The translations under genes were made by a program, and so were the position numbers. This document shows positions 56,587 through 64,000 of a DNA stretch of 64,000 nt, in pieces. The notes below the pieces were generated by a model, which saw nothing but the letters and a program-made list of their open reading frames with translations, had not been told where the DNA came from and did no database searches. The stretch comes from Exophiala sp. HKRS030 (lineage: Eukaryota > Ascomycota > Eurotiomycetes > Chaetothyriales > Herpotrichiellaceae), in NCBI GenBank assembly GCA_023897205.1, contig JAHWDD010000003.1, forward strand, positions 7,133,665 through 7,197,664, written 5' to 3'. Numbering within the stretch: position 1 is the first letter of the stretch; each line of letters opens with the position of its first letter.

Positions 56587-57600
56587 TCACCTCATCCAGT
56601 CAATGTCCAAATCAGCCTTGTACTCCCCTTCATCGTCTATGCGGCTCAGGACACTTTCCTCGCCCGTCCAAGTGGTGGGGGTCCCGTGCCTCATGCTAGA
56701 GACATCACTCCCGGGCTTCTCACTCCCATTGACACTGCCTTCTCGCAGGGGCAGGCCACCACTTTCCGTACTAGTACCCGACCGATGATCTCTCCACCAT
56801 TTCCCGCTCTCCGTGACCACCCTCTCTTCCCAACCACTGACGGGGCCAATGACCTTGACGACCTTCTGACCGGCCTTCAACACATCCCGGCAGGGCAGGG
56901 ACATGGTCATGTTTTCGCTGTTGCCGCCACCCGTCAGGTCGTTGAGCTTTTCCTCGCTGGCGGCGTAAAGGAGCCGTCCGATGTTACTCCAGTACAGAGT
57001 GCCCGAGCACATGGCGCAAGGTTCCCAGGTCGACACCAACGTGCACGCGGCCAAGAAGTTTTGCGAAAAGTGTATCGAGGCCAACCTCGCCAGTTCCGTC
57101 TCTGCGTGTTGTACGTGCGAAATCGAGTAGTGCGTCAGAAGAACGGTGGTGTTGTCAGGCCCTAAAAGGAGCGCCGCAAACGGTCTCTTTCCATGGTATT
57201 TGGTGGCGGTATTTTGCAAGCCTAGACAAGTCTCCAACGCCGCGTCGATTTGTGCTTTTGTCAACGGTTGAAGAAGTTGTGTCTGATGGGTGGTTGTGCT
57301 GGCCGCCGCCGGGTTCACCACGGCCCCACCAGACTGCGTGGTGGTAGGAGGTCTCGAAGCGATCGTCGGGGAAGGCGCAGTAGAGGAGGCAGAAGTGTAG
57401 GATGGTGGTGGTGCAGCATTGTTGGTGGATGCGGCACTGAGGGACGGGTTGCGAGTGGTCGCCGTGTGCGCAGAAGGCGACGGTGTCGGGCTCGATAAGG
57501 TCGCCGCGGCAGGTTTTCTGTGAACGGGGCTGGGTGAAGGCGTCGTCTGGATCGCCGGCTTCGAGTTTTGTGTCGCCTTTAGGAATGATTGGTAGCTCAT
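56587..57600 (-). CDS. CMP/dCMP-type zinc deaminase domain protein
   Basis: Zinc hydrolase of the cytidine/guanine deaminase superfamily. No intron seen; 337 residues from ATG 57600 (MSYQSFLKATQNSK). The first ~135 residues are Pro/Ser/Thr/Ala-rich. The catalytic domain begins at LTKAQIDAALETCLGLQ. The active site is HAETELARLA (zinc His plus proton-shuttle Glu) and TWEPCAMCSGTLYWSNIG (two zinc Cys). The layout resembles bacterial guanine deaminases and fungal nucleoside-deaminase-like proteins; the substrate is not clear. The frame remains open upstream to a stop-free segment without ATG, so an additional 5' exon is possible. The last ~80 residues are polar and Gly/Ser-rich. Confidence 0.85.
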   Translation of the reverse strand: MSYQSFLKATQNSKPAIQTTPSPSPVHRKPAAATLSSPTPSPSAHTATTRNPSLSAASTNNAAPPPSYTSASSTAPSPTIASRPPTTTQSGGAVVNPAAASTTTHQTQLLQPLTKAQIDAALETCLGLQNTATKYHGKRPFAALLLGPDNTTVLLTHYSISHVQHAETELARLASIHFSQNFLAACTLVSTWEPCAMCSGTLYWSNIGRLLYAASEEKLNDLTGGGNSENMTMSLPCRDVLKAGQKVVKVIGPVSGWEERVVTESGKWWRDHRSGTSTESGGLPLREGSVNGSEKPGSDVSSMRHGTPTTWTGEESVLSRIDDEGEYKADLDIDWMR

Positions 57601-58366
57601 ACTGCTGGAAGTGGGTGCGTTTTCTTCCTGAGCTAGCTCAGAGACGGTCGGGTTGAGATGCAAAGTGGCGCAGATCAGAGATCGGAGGAAACGGGGGGGG
57701 GATAATAATGTCACTGTTACTGTCGTATGATGTGGGAACGAGAGACAAGAGACCCAGCAACTCGTTAACGATGTATCATGGTCCAGCCGAGAGAAGGTTA
57801 CTGTGGTGCTGGGAAATATGTCTGGGGTAGATGATATCTTGGGTAGAGTGGACGTTTGGCTGAACCAAGCAGGCGCCTTCCGGATTGTATCGTAAATTGA
57901 TAGCTATCTAGCTGCGGTCTCGCTGTTGAGCCAGTGACAGGGAAAAGGGAAAAGTGTTTCGAGGAAGCTGGGTTGATGATGATGCCTCGAAGATTTGGCC
58001 CGCAAGAAGTAGTAGAAGTCTCCATCATGTCTCTCTCTAGTCGGTAGATTCGTTACCGGCACGAACAAAGTCCATTCCAACCCAATTGGCATCGATGTAA
58101 CAAGCTCACGCAGACAGACGGCGCCGCTTTTAAGCTTAAACGGTCAGCTCGCGACATGACCCTCTCTTGTCACCCTCTTCTCACCTCTTCTCACCTTCTT
58201 CTCACCTTCTTCTCACCTTCTTCTCACCTTCTTCTCACCTTCTTCTCATCCTACTAGGAACTGAAGCTCTCACGCACCCTTCATAGCGACAGTCTACTTT
58301 TACTGCAATTCCTTACTACTAGGCTCCGTCCTAAGATAACATCATAAAGATCATCCCGGACCGCAT
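57601..58366. other. Intergenic, deaminase promoter with 11-bp tandem repeats
   Basis: About 770 bases. Its main feature is a pyrimidine-rich tandem repeat near 58177-58250 (separate entry). No gene seen. Confidence 0.55.
58177..58250. repeat. Tandem repeat of 11-bp unit CTTCTCACCTT
   Basis: About six to seven head-to-tail units of CTTCTCACCTT, the first one shortened by a base, almost pure pyrimidine on the plus strand. It lies about 580 nt upstream of the deaminase start and 110 nt before the NmrA-like remnant. There are no spacers, so it is not a CRISPR array. Confidence 0.9.
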
Positions 58367-58639
58367 TTGAAAACGCCTTCGTTCGAAACCGGGGAACAAA
58401 GACTGCAAAGTTCCCTGTTTCGTAAGACCGGCACGACAAAGGATTCGTCCTGGACGAGTGAGGGAGACGCTCGACCGGGTTTGGTGCGGAACACGGTCGA
58501 GCGGCTGATCTTGTTCTACGATGCTCGCGGTTTGAAAAGGAGTCCGAACGTTCTCAGGTGGCCTCTGGGGCGAGAACCCACAACGGTAGATGAATGGGTG
58601 GACCGGACTTTACAGGACGCGAAAACGACCCCAAAATGA
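58367..58639 (+). pseudogene. Remnant of an NmrA-like NAD(P)-binding protein (C-terminal end only)
   Basis: An open frame of about 90 codons without an ATG. Its right half, LILFYDARGLKRSPNVLRWP then LGREPTTVDEWVDRTL, resembles the C-terminal tail of NmrA/isoflavone-reductase-like proteins (roughly YYDxHGLxGNPxVLxWLLGRxPTTxEEWV, from memory). No Rossmann part is found upstream; the preceding bases are intergenic and repeat-rich. I interpret it as the 3' relic of a gene lost by deletion. A chance similarity or an unusual short gene is possible. Confidence 0.4.
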
Positions 58640-59140
58640 TGATGCCTTGATGATTCTTGTATGGTTTATTTGATGAACTGATGAAACCTGGGACAAAGAT
58701 CCTGATACCATCACTACACATATTTGGAGCTACCATGTGACACATATCTGAACCGGCCCATCAGTTCAGATAGGTTCCATTCTCACCGAGCGTATGAGCC
58801 CGTTGTGACCTAATATACTCGCTGATGCTCGTCTCTTTTCCTGTGCTGTCCAAGGCTTGATGTTCAATTTCAGATTCCCGTTCATGATAAGGCAGAGCTG
58901 TTCCGAATTTGTTCAAGGACTACGTGCGTTTGTGGAACAGTGTGGGATCTATTAGGTAGTCAGTCGACTTTGATGAAGGGGGAGTTTGATTGGTGTGTGG
59001 ACTCAAACATTAACAAATAGACGTGTCATCCGGCGTTTCTTCCCTTGATTCAGTCTCTACCAGAAAAGACTATCTATATCTCTCCATTCGTCAGGCAGTC
59101 TGGAATTCACTTTGCACTTAGAGACCTCTTCAATTCCCAA
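58640..59140. other. Intergenic 3' of the MFS transporter
   Basis: About 500 bases, no features recognised. Confidence 0.55.
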
Positions 59141-60472
59141 CTAGATCTTGGCCCACGGGCTAAGTCCAACTTTCTTGACGCGTAAAATGGTGTATAAAAA
59201 GCTCGAGACGCATGCACACACGCCCGAGAAAACCCAGAATCCGACCCAGTTGTTGGTCGGATGGTGCGTGGCTAGGATGGCGCCGCTTCCAGGTCCACCG
59301 ATCAAGACGCCGAAAGCGACAAAGGTAAAACCCATGCCCATTCGCGTTCCGATCAGAGCCTTGTTTTGGGTCAAAGCGACGAAGCACACGGGGGGGAGGG
59401 CGATGTAGATCCCGTTGAAGAAACCGGCCAGGAAAGCCAGAACAAGAAAGCCCCCGGTGTTGACGACGGCGGGCATACAAAATGTCAGGATGCCAAATAT
59501 TAGTGCCCCCGGGGCGATGAGGTTGATCGGTCCGGTCTTGTCGGATATCCAGTTTGGAATCGTTCTGCCCAGACAGGAGGCGGTGTTGAAAATCGGGAGG
59601 GTATAAAATGCCAACTTCGTGCCGGTAATGTGCTTGTCGTCCGGGTAAAAGGAAATGTAGAACAGCATGGAGATGACGCTGACGAAGCCGATCATAGTCG
59701 AGACGGTGAACAGGAGATAGTCCACGTCCCGGAAGGCGGTCCAGTCGATCAGACTCCGAATCTTAGCCGGTTGCACGCGCATCCGAAGGATGACGATCGG
59801 TAGCAACAAGGTCCCCAGGGCCATGAACGCAATCACCCGCACCGACCAACCAAACCCGATCGGGCCCAGGAGACGGTACAAGACGATGGGATAGATGACG
59901 CCACCCAGGGCCGAACCCGAGGACGCGATGCCCACGGCCAGCCCGATCTTGGACCGGAAATACTGTGGAAGCACCGCGACGCAGGGGACAAACAGACATC
60001 CGGCCCCGATGCCGGTCACGAACCCCTGGGCCAACACGAACTCCCAGTATTCCTTGCACACGCTGGTCGTCATGAGGCCGAAGATCACCATGAAGCTCCC
60101 GAACCACACCAGCGCCCTCAGGAAGCCTCGATCGTAGATGGGGCCCGAAACCAGGGCCACCACGTACACCAAGGCCGCCTGGATGGCCCCGATCCACGCG
60201 ATATTGGACGAGGACTCGTTAAACAGCGCTCCCGACTCGTAGTAGGTCTGAAACACGCCGAATGTGCTCAGTAAACCCCAAGAGTTGAAGAACAGGACAA
60301 AACTGCCCGCCACTTGAAGCCACGCCTGCCATCCGCCGTCTGGGGGTGCGGCAGCCTGAGCCTGTGTGGGATTCGACGGCGATGCGACCTCAGCGACTTC
60401 AGCAGCAGCGACGGTTGAGTCCCCGGGACCACTGGTCTCCAGTTGACTTTCGTCCTTGTCGCTAACGGTCAT
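59141..60472 (-). CDS. MFS transporter, monocarboxylate-transporter-like
   Basis: Plasma-membrane carrier of the MCT (MFS) family, often for carboxylates or small metabolites (family knowledge). No intron; 443 residues from ATG 60472 (MTVSDKDESQLE). A ~45-residue acidic/Ala-rich cytosolic N-terminus precedes the typical PPDGGWQAWLQVAGSFVLFF. About 12 hydrophobic segments follow, with STFGVFQTYY after TM1, IGAGCLFVPCVAVLPQYF and RSKIGLAVGIASSGSALGGV in the first half, and GTRMGMGFTFVAFGVLIGGP in the second. The frame is open a few codons upstream through ValThr repeats, without ATG. It is the only clear exporter/importer of small acids in the accessory region. Confidence 0.92.
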   Translation of the reverse strand: MTVSDKDESQLETSGPGDSTVAAAEVAEVASPSNPTQAQAAAPPDGGWQAWLQVAGSFVLFFNSWGLLSTFGVFQTYYESGALFNESSSNIAWIGAIQAALVYVVALVSGPIYDRGFLRALVWFGSFMVIFGLMTTSVCKEYWEFVLAQGFVTGIGAGCLFVPCVAVLPQYFRSKIGLAVGIASSGSALGGVIYPIVLYRLLGPIGFGWSVRVIAFMALGTLLLPIVILRMRVQPAKIRSLIDWTAFRDVDYLLFTVSTMIGFVSVISMLFYISFYPDDKHITGTKLAFYTLPIFNTASCLGRTIPNWISDKTGPINLIAPGALIFGILTFCMPAVVNTGGFLVLAFLAGFFNGIYIALPPVCFVALTQNKALIGTRMGMGFTFVAFGVLIGGPGSGAILATHHPTNNWVGFWVFSGVCACVSSFLYTILRVKKVGLSPWAKI

Positions 60473-61720
60473 GGTCACCGTCACCGTCACCAATTGCTTA
60501 TGGTTCTCGAAGAAGAGAAGAGGACACGAGCGTAAGGAAGAGTGTCAGTTCCCATCACTCTGCACGAGGTCGACTCTTCGTAGCATATATGTAAGTAAAA
60601 TCGAGTTCGGAATCAACGGAGTTCCAATGACCAAACCTCCACCCTTCGCCCGGCCCAACCCCCGTAGTTGGGATCATTACAGTAATGGTCGTACTCTTCC
60701 AGCTCGCACAAGAAAAGAAAAGATTTACCAACCCAAATTCCACCAGTTCTTTATCTTACAAAACACACATCGGCTCGGATCGGATTTAATCTTGAAAGAA
60801 CAAAGGGGGTACTTTTTGATTGCCGACAGGTTCTCGGCCCGATGCTCAATCTCCGCCAAAGAGTAGGTTTGATAGTACCACCACAATGGACTAGCATATT
60901 ATGTAGTACTTCACGAATTGTACGAGCGGGTAGCTGCAATATGGGCAGTGCATGTGTTAAAACACTACAAGACTCACCCTGCAGATCACACCACCGTCTT
61001 CTTCCACTGCCAGTCCGGGGTTAGTCTAGACTGCAACAAGCAATCAGGTAGAGGAGTTCAAAACTCATTTTAACAAAAGAACAACTGCCCATCCCGTGGT
61101 AAAATGGCATCTGACTACATGGATAAAGAACTGGCCTTCTCGATTAAGATGTACAAGCCGGTCCGTAGATCAGAATGAGCATACCCATTGTTAACATCCG
61201 TTGCTGATTCCCGATGTCATTGGTAACATCTTCTTCACATGCCTCCAGAGCCAGCCCGGATGAAAGAGCTACTTGGTTGCTAGTAAGATCGCTTCCTCGC
61301 ACAGTTGTACCAGTATACACCGGGCTGGACCCCCATTTCTTAACGATGAATCGAATCCACCAGGGATCACCATCCGACTAGCAATCCTTGACAGTATGTA
61401 GGCGCCAAAGAAAGTGCCGCCCGAGCAATACAATTGGGTCCGAAACACGAATAACTCCACTAGGATCAAAGATTGGCGTCAAAACACAGTCCAGTGGGTG
61501 TTTGTTGGTTAACAGCAAAGGTGGAGGTTTACCAGCACTAGGAAATCCAGTTGGGACTCTAGTGAGGTGTACGATTAGAGACTGTCGTGATTTGTATTAT
61601 ATGCCCAGGGATGCCCGATGTTGCAGCGAGTCTCGAAATCTCTCCTCAAACACGTCTGTGACGGCGGCCAATCTAGCTCCCAATCGAACGTTTTTTATCA
61701 TCTTTTTCGTCTGGTTCTCA
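60473..61720. other. Intergenic, MFS promoter and decayed sequence
   Basis: About 1.25 kb with no supportable gene. Some of it may be the eroded 3' part of the zinc-cluster gene that begins at 61975 on the minus strand. Confidence 0.45.
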
Positions 61721-61975
61721 TTACGTACCGAGTCGGCTCTGCAGAACTTTGAGGTGTCCCTTTCGAGGACCTCGTGGCAGGTTCGTCGTCGACCGAACAC
61801 ACTCGACATCCAACATGGCACATGACCCGCATTTGGGCTGTTTGCCTTCACACTTTACCTTTTTATTCCGGTATCCGACACGGGCGAGGCCGGGTCCCTG
61901 CCGGGGAAGCTTCCCCGGAGGTTTGCCAAGTTCGGCCGCACTGACCGAAGGCGGTGGACGCTGCTGGTCGTCCAT
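61721..61975 (-). pseudogene. Degenerate Zn2Cys6 regulator, N-terminal fragment
   Basis: From ATG 61975 the frame reads MDDQQRPPPSVSAAELGKPP and reaches GYRNKKVKCEGKQPKCGSC, then AMLDVECVRSTTNLPRGPRK and HLKVLQSRLGT before a stop. This is clearly the second two-thirds of a zinc binuclear cluster and its linker. But the first two zinc Cys are absent: ARVGYRNKKVKC stands where ACxxCRxKKxKC is expected. The frame then stops soon after the linker, near a possible GTACGT donor at about 61727, and no regulatory domain follows. I call it a decayed gene; an atypical cluster or a mis-spliced 5' end is the alternative. Confidence 0.6.
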
Positions 61976-63246
61976 GACTTGAAAAGAACTGAGTCGACGA
62001 AAAGACAGATACCTACTTCGCGCGCCTACTACATACATATGAAACGTTCCTGCACATTTTGACCCCTCCTCCTCAGCACGACCGGGTCTTTCGGACTTTG
62101 GTGTGTATTCGAATGATCGAAAATGTTTCCATGGCCACGAACGAGCCCATGGTGCCCGGTGCTGCCCAAGAGCAGCTCTTGGCTACCGAACCCCTGCTCA
62201 TGCACGGTGCTTGGAGAGTGTAAAATATCCAGACCGGTCCAGTCGTGACTATGGGTGTTATGTTGGCGGAACAGGTCCCCTTGCCGGTCCAGGGGGCGCT
62301 GAACATGGAGTTGTATGTGGTGTCCTCCCCCTTCTTCCTTCCTCCTCATCGTCATCCTTGTCGTCCGCGGAAATATAAGACTGATGCCCTGACACAGAGA
62401 TCAGCTCTACTTTGAAAGAGTCCATCACTTTCTGCCGATTCTTCACCGACGTCGATACTTTAACTCGGCCCGCCGACCGACCAACTCTTTCCCCCACTGT
62501 CCCTCCAATACGCCATGTGGACCCTGGCGGCCTCGCTCTCCTACCAGGTCCAGTATCTCCGAGAAGAGAGAAGCGGCCACTTGCTGTCGTGATTGCCCAT
62601 TCCGTCACCCTACGGCTTTGTAGCTCGCTGGAATCCATCCCACTTCCTCTCGCTGAATGTGCAGAATTTTTCTCCTCGCACCGATATCTGGACAGCTCTA
62701 ATCCGAAGACCCTAGATATCAAGCTGGGGTACGTGCGGCCACTAAGCAAATTCTCAAATTAAAGAATAAAGACTTGTCCAAGTCCATCCTATGAAACCCC
62801 TCGACAACAGGGAGGGTGGTTAAAGGGCATTCTAGGCCAGGTCGAAATGAGAGAAGGGCAGCATTTCCTTCTGGCAATGTAGCAATGTAAGGGTGGGTGT
62901 TCTCTCTCAGGTCCTCTCGATATATCATCTCCTCTAGACGAGGTGCCTTTGTTTGCAATAGGAATCCAAGAAGAACTGAAATGTTTCCTGCTAAATTAAG
63001 ACCTGGGAATCTCTGGCTAGACAGGAAGCACTACACTAGTCAAGAAATGGAAGATACTACCAATGAATGATTGTGTGTTTACGCACCATGCGCCAAATCG
63101 AGTCCGTTACAGGGTTTCTTCTTCACCTCGCTCCCAGAGAATATTTAATTGACAAACTCCGCTCGGGTGGCTGGTGGCCCATTCCTTGGCTGATGAACCC
63201 CCACAGCAGTCCTTTCGGTCTCTGCTCACATTATCACGCGCGGCGA
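61976..63246. other. Intergenic, about 1.27 kb, possibly containing further relics
   Basis: Open frames on both strands between about 62040 and 62760 overlap one another. One segment (62080-62227, plus strand) follows a CCTCCTCAG acceptor-like site and reads coherently for about 48 codons to a stop, but I recognise no family. No gene called. Confidence 0.45.
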
Positions 63247-64000
63247 TCAACGGGCAATGGTGCCGGAGTTGTCTGCGCACTCGAAAACTCCGCCAATCGT
63301 ACCATCAGCAAAGGCGCTGATGATCTGACGAATCATGGAATAGCTGCAGAAGACGGTAGTTAGCACCGACGAGCATCCAACGTGGCCAGGACCTTCACAC
63401 TTACGTTCCGCCAATGACCATGTACACTCCAACGACGGCGATAAAAACGTGTAGACTGTAGAAAACCCTGTGACTCTTCCCAGTCTGGATCGACTTCATA
63501 TCATACATCCAGAGCAGCACTGGATAGATCAGGCTGAAAGGGGCGGCGCATAGAGTGCCGGCGAGGCCCAGGAGATAGTTCAGGATTGGGACACACTCGC
63601 ACATGATGAAGGCAAGAACACCCAGTGACACATTGACGCCGATCCAGGTGGACCAGTGCACGACGGTGTTTTTCTGCAGGTGATCGGAGTTGCGCAGGAT
63701 GCGGACAAAGGCGTACTTGGCCGCGACGTGTTGGTAGATGCCGTTCCCGATGATCAAGCCGGGCAGAGCCACGCCGTACGAAATCTTCTTGAAGAGGGTG
63801 CCGGCGCTGCCGAAGACGGGCGTCGTGAGCCAGACACCACACCAGCGATAGATGACCAGGCTGATGGTGAGGTAGAGGATGGTGACCACGACGCCAGCCA
63901 CGATGATGGCTTTGCGATAGTGGCTCGGCTTGCGCATCTCCGCAATGATCGGAATGTACATGGACGATCCGCTCTCGGACAAGAACAGATTGGCCGTGGC
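63247..64000 (-). CDS. Amino acid transporter of the AAAP family, C-terminal part (5' end cut by the window)
   Basis: Proton-coupled amino-acid permease, by family. The exons inside the window are complement(63247..63343, 63405..64000), open to the edge. About 230 residues with around seven hydrophobic segments: [79 protein letters not shown] and [20 protein letters not shown]. The 61-nt intron joins VIGGT to [17 protein letters not shown], the expected end for this fungal group. [20 protein letters not shown] at the left of the reading frame is the typical mid-protein loop. Nothing seems broken. Confidence 0.9.

Noticed and set aside
58177..58250. Tandem repeat considered as a CRISPR-like array
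   Set aside because: Units are contiguous without spacers, only 11 bp, and the genome is fungal.
61269..61469. Minus-strand open frame with a hydrophobic, transporter-like look
   Set aside because: Only about 65 codons, no ATG context or recognisable family; not enough to call even a relic.

Overview
The window is nuclear DNA of a filamentous ascomycete (Pezizomycotina). The evidence is 24 multi-domain eukaryotic genes, most split by 1-7 introns of about 48-110 nt with GT...AG borders, plus fungus-specific families: Zn2Cys6 regulator, Avl9, Srf1, PAS kinase, Mkk-type MAPKK, Are2. A Eurotiomycetes or Chaetothyriales-like host is my impression only. I saw no rRNA, tRNA, CRISPR array or intact transposon. 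Gene models were spliced by hand: exon joins are given, lengths were checked for frame, and starts are at ATG.

1-35 kb is a conserved housekeeping block. In order: 3' end of glycogen phosphorylase (+), AVL9 (+), cullin-1 (-), a cupin (+), SRF1 (-), an aldehyde dehydrogenase (+), the cell-wall-integrity MAPKK MKK1/2 (-), a three-KH RNA-binding protein (-), a zinc alcohol dehydrogenase (-), an O-methyltransferase (+), a Yippee protein (-), a decayed gene (+), a TBC Rab-GAP (-), a Laa2-like acidic protein (+) and PAS kinase PSK1 (+). Several act in membrane traffic (AVL9, TBC, Laa2-like, SRF1) or signalling (MKK, PSK1, KH protein).

35-48 kb holds a gene-poor 2.5-kb stretch, an F-box/LRR protein ending in a CaaX box (+), the sterol acyltransferase ARE2 (-), and a same-strand pair of succinate-semialdehyde dehydrogenase and GABA/choline-type permease (both -) that could form a GABA uptake and catabolism unit.

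48-64 kb is an accessory catabolic region. It carries a Baeyer-Villiger monooxygenase (+), a Zn2Cys6 regulator (+), a short-chain dehydrogenase (-), a flavin-dependent amino-acid/amine oxidase (+), a CMP/dCMP-type deaminase (-), an MCT-like transporter (-) and the 3' end of an amino-acid transporter (-). There are also gene remnants: an NmrA-like 3' end and a zinc-cluster regulator lacking two zinc ligands. No polyketide synthase, NRPS or terpene synthase is present. The dehydrogenase / Baeyer-Villiger / regulator trio suggests alcohol-to-ketone-to-ester degradation rather than synthesis of a scaffold.
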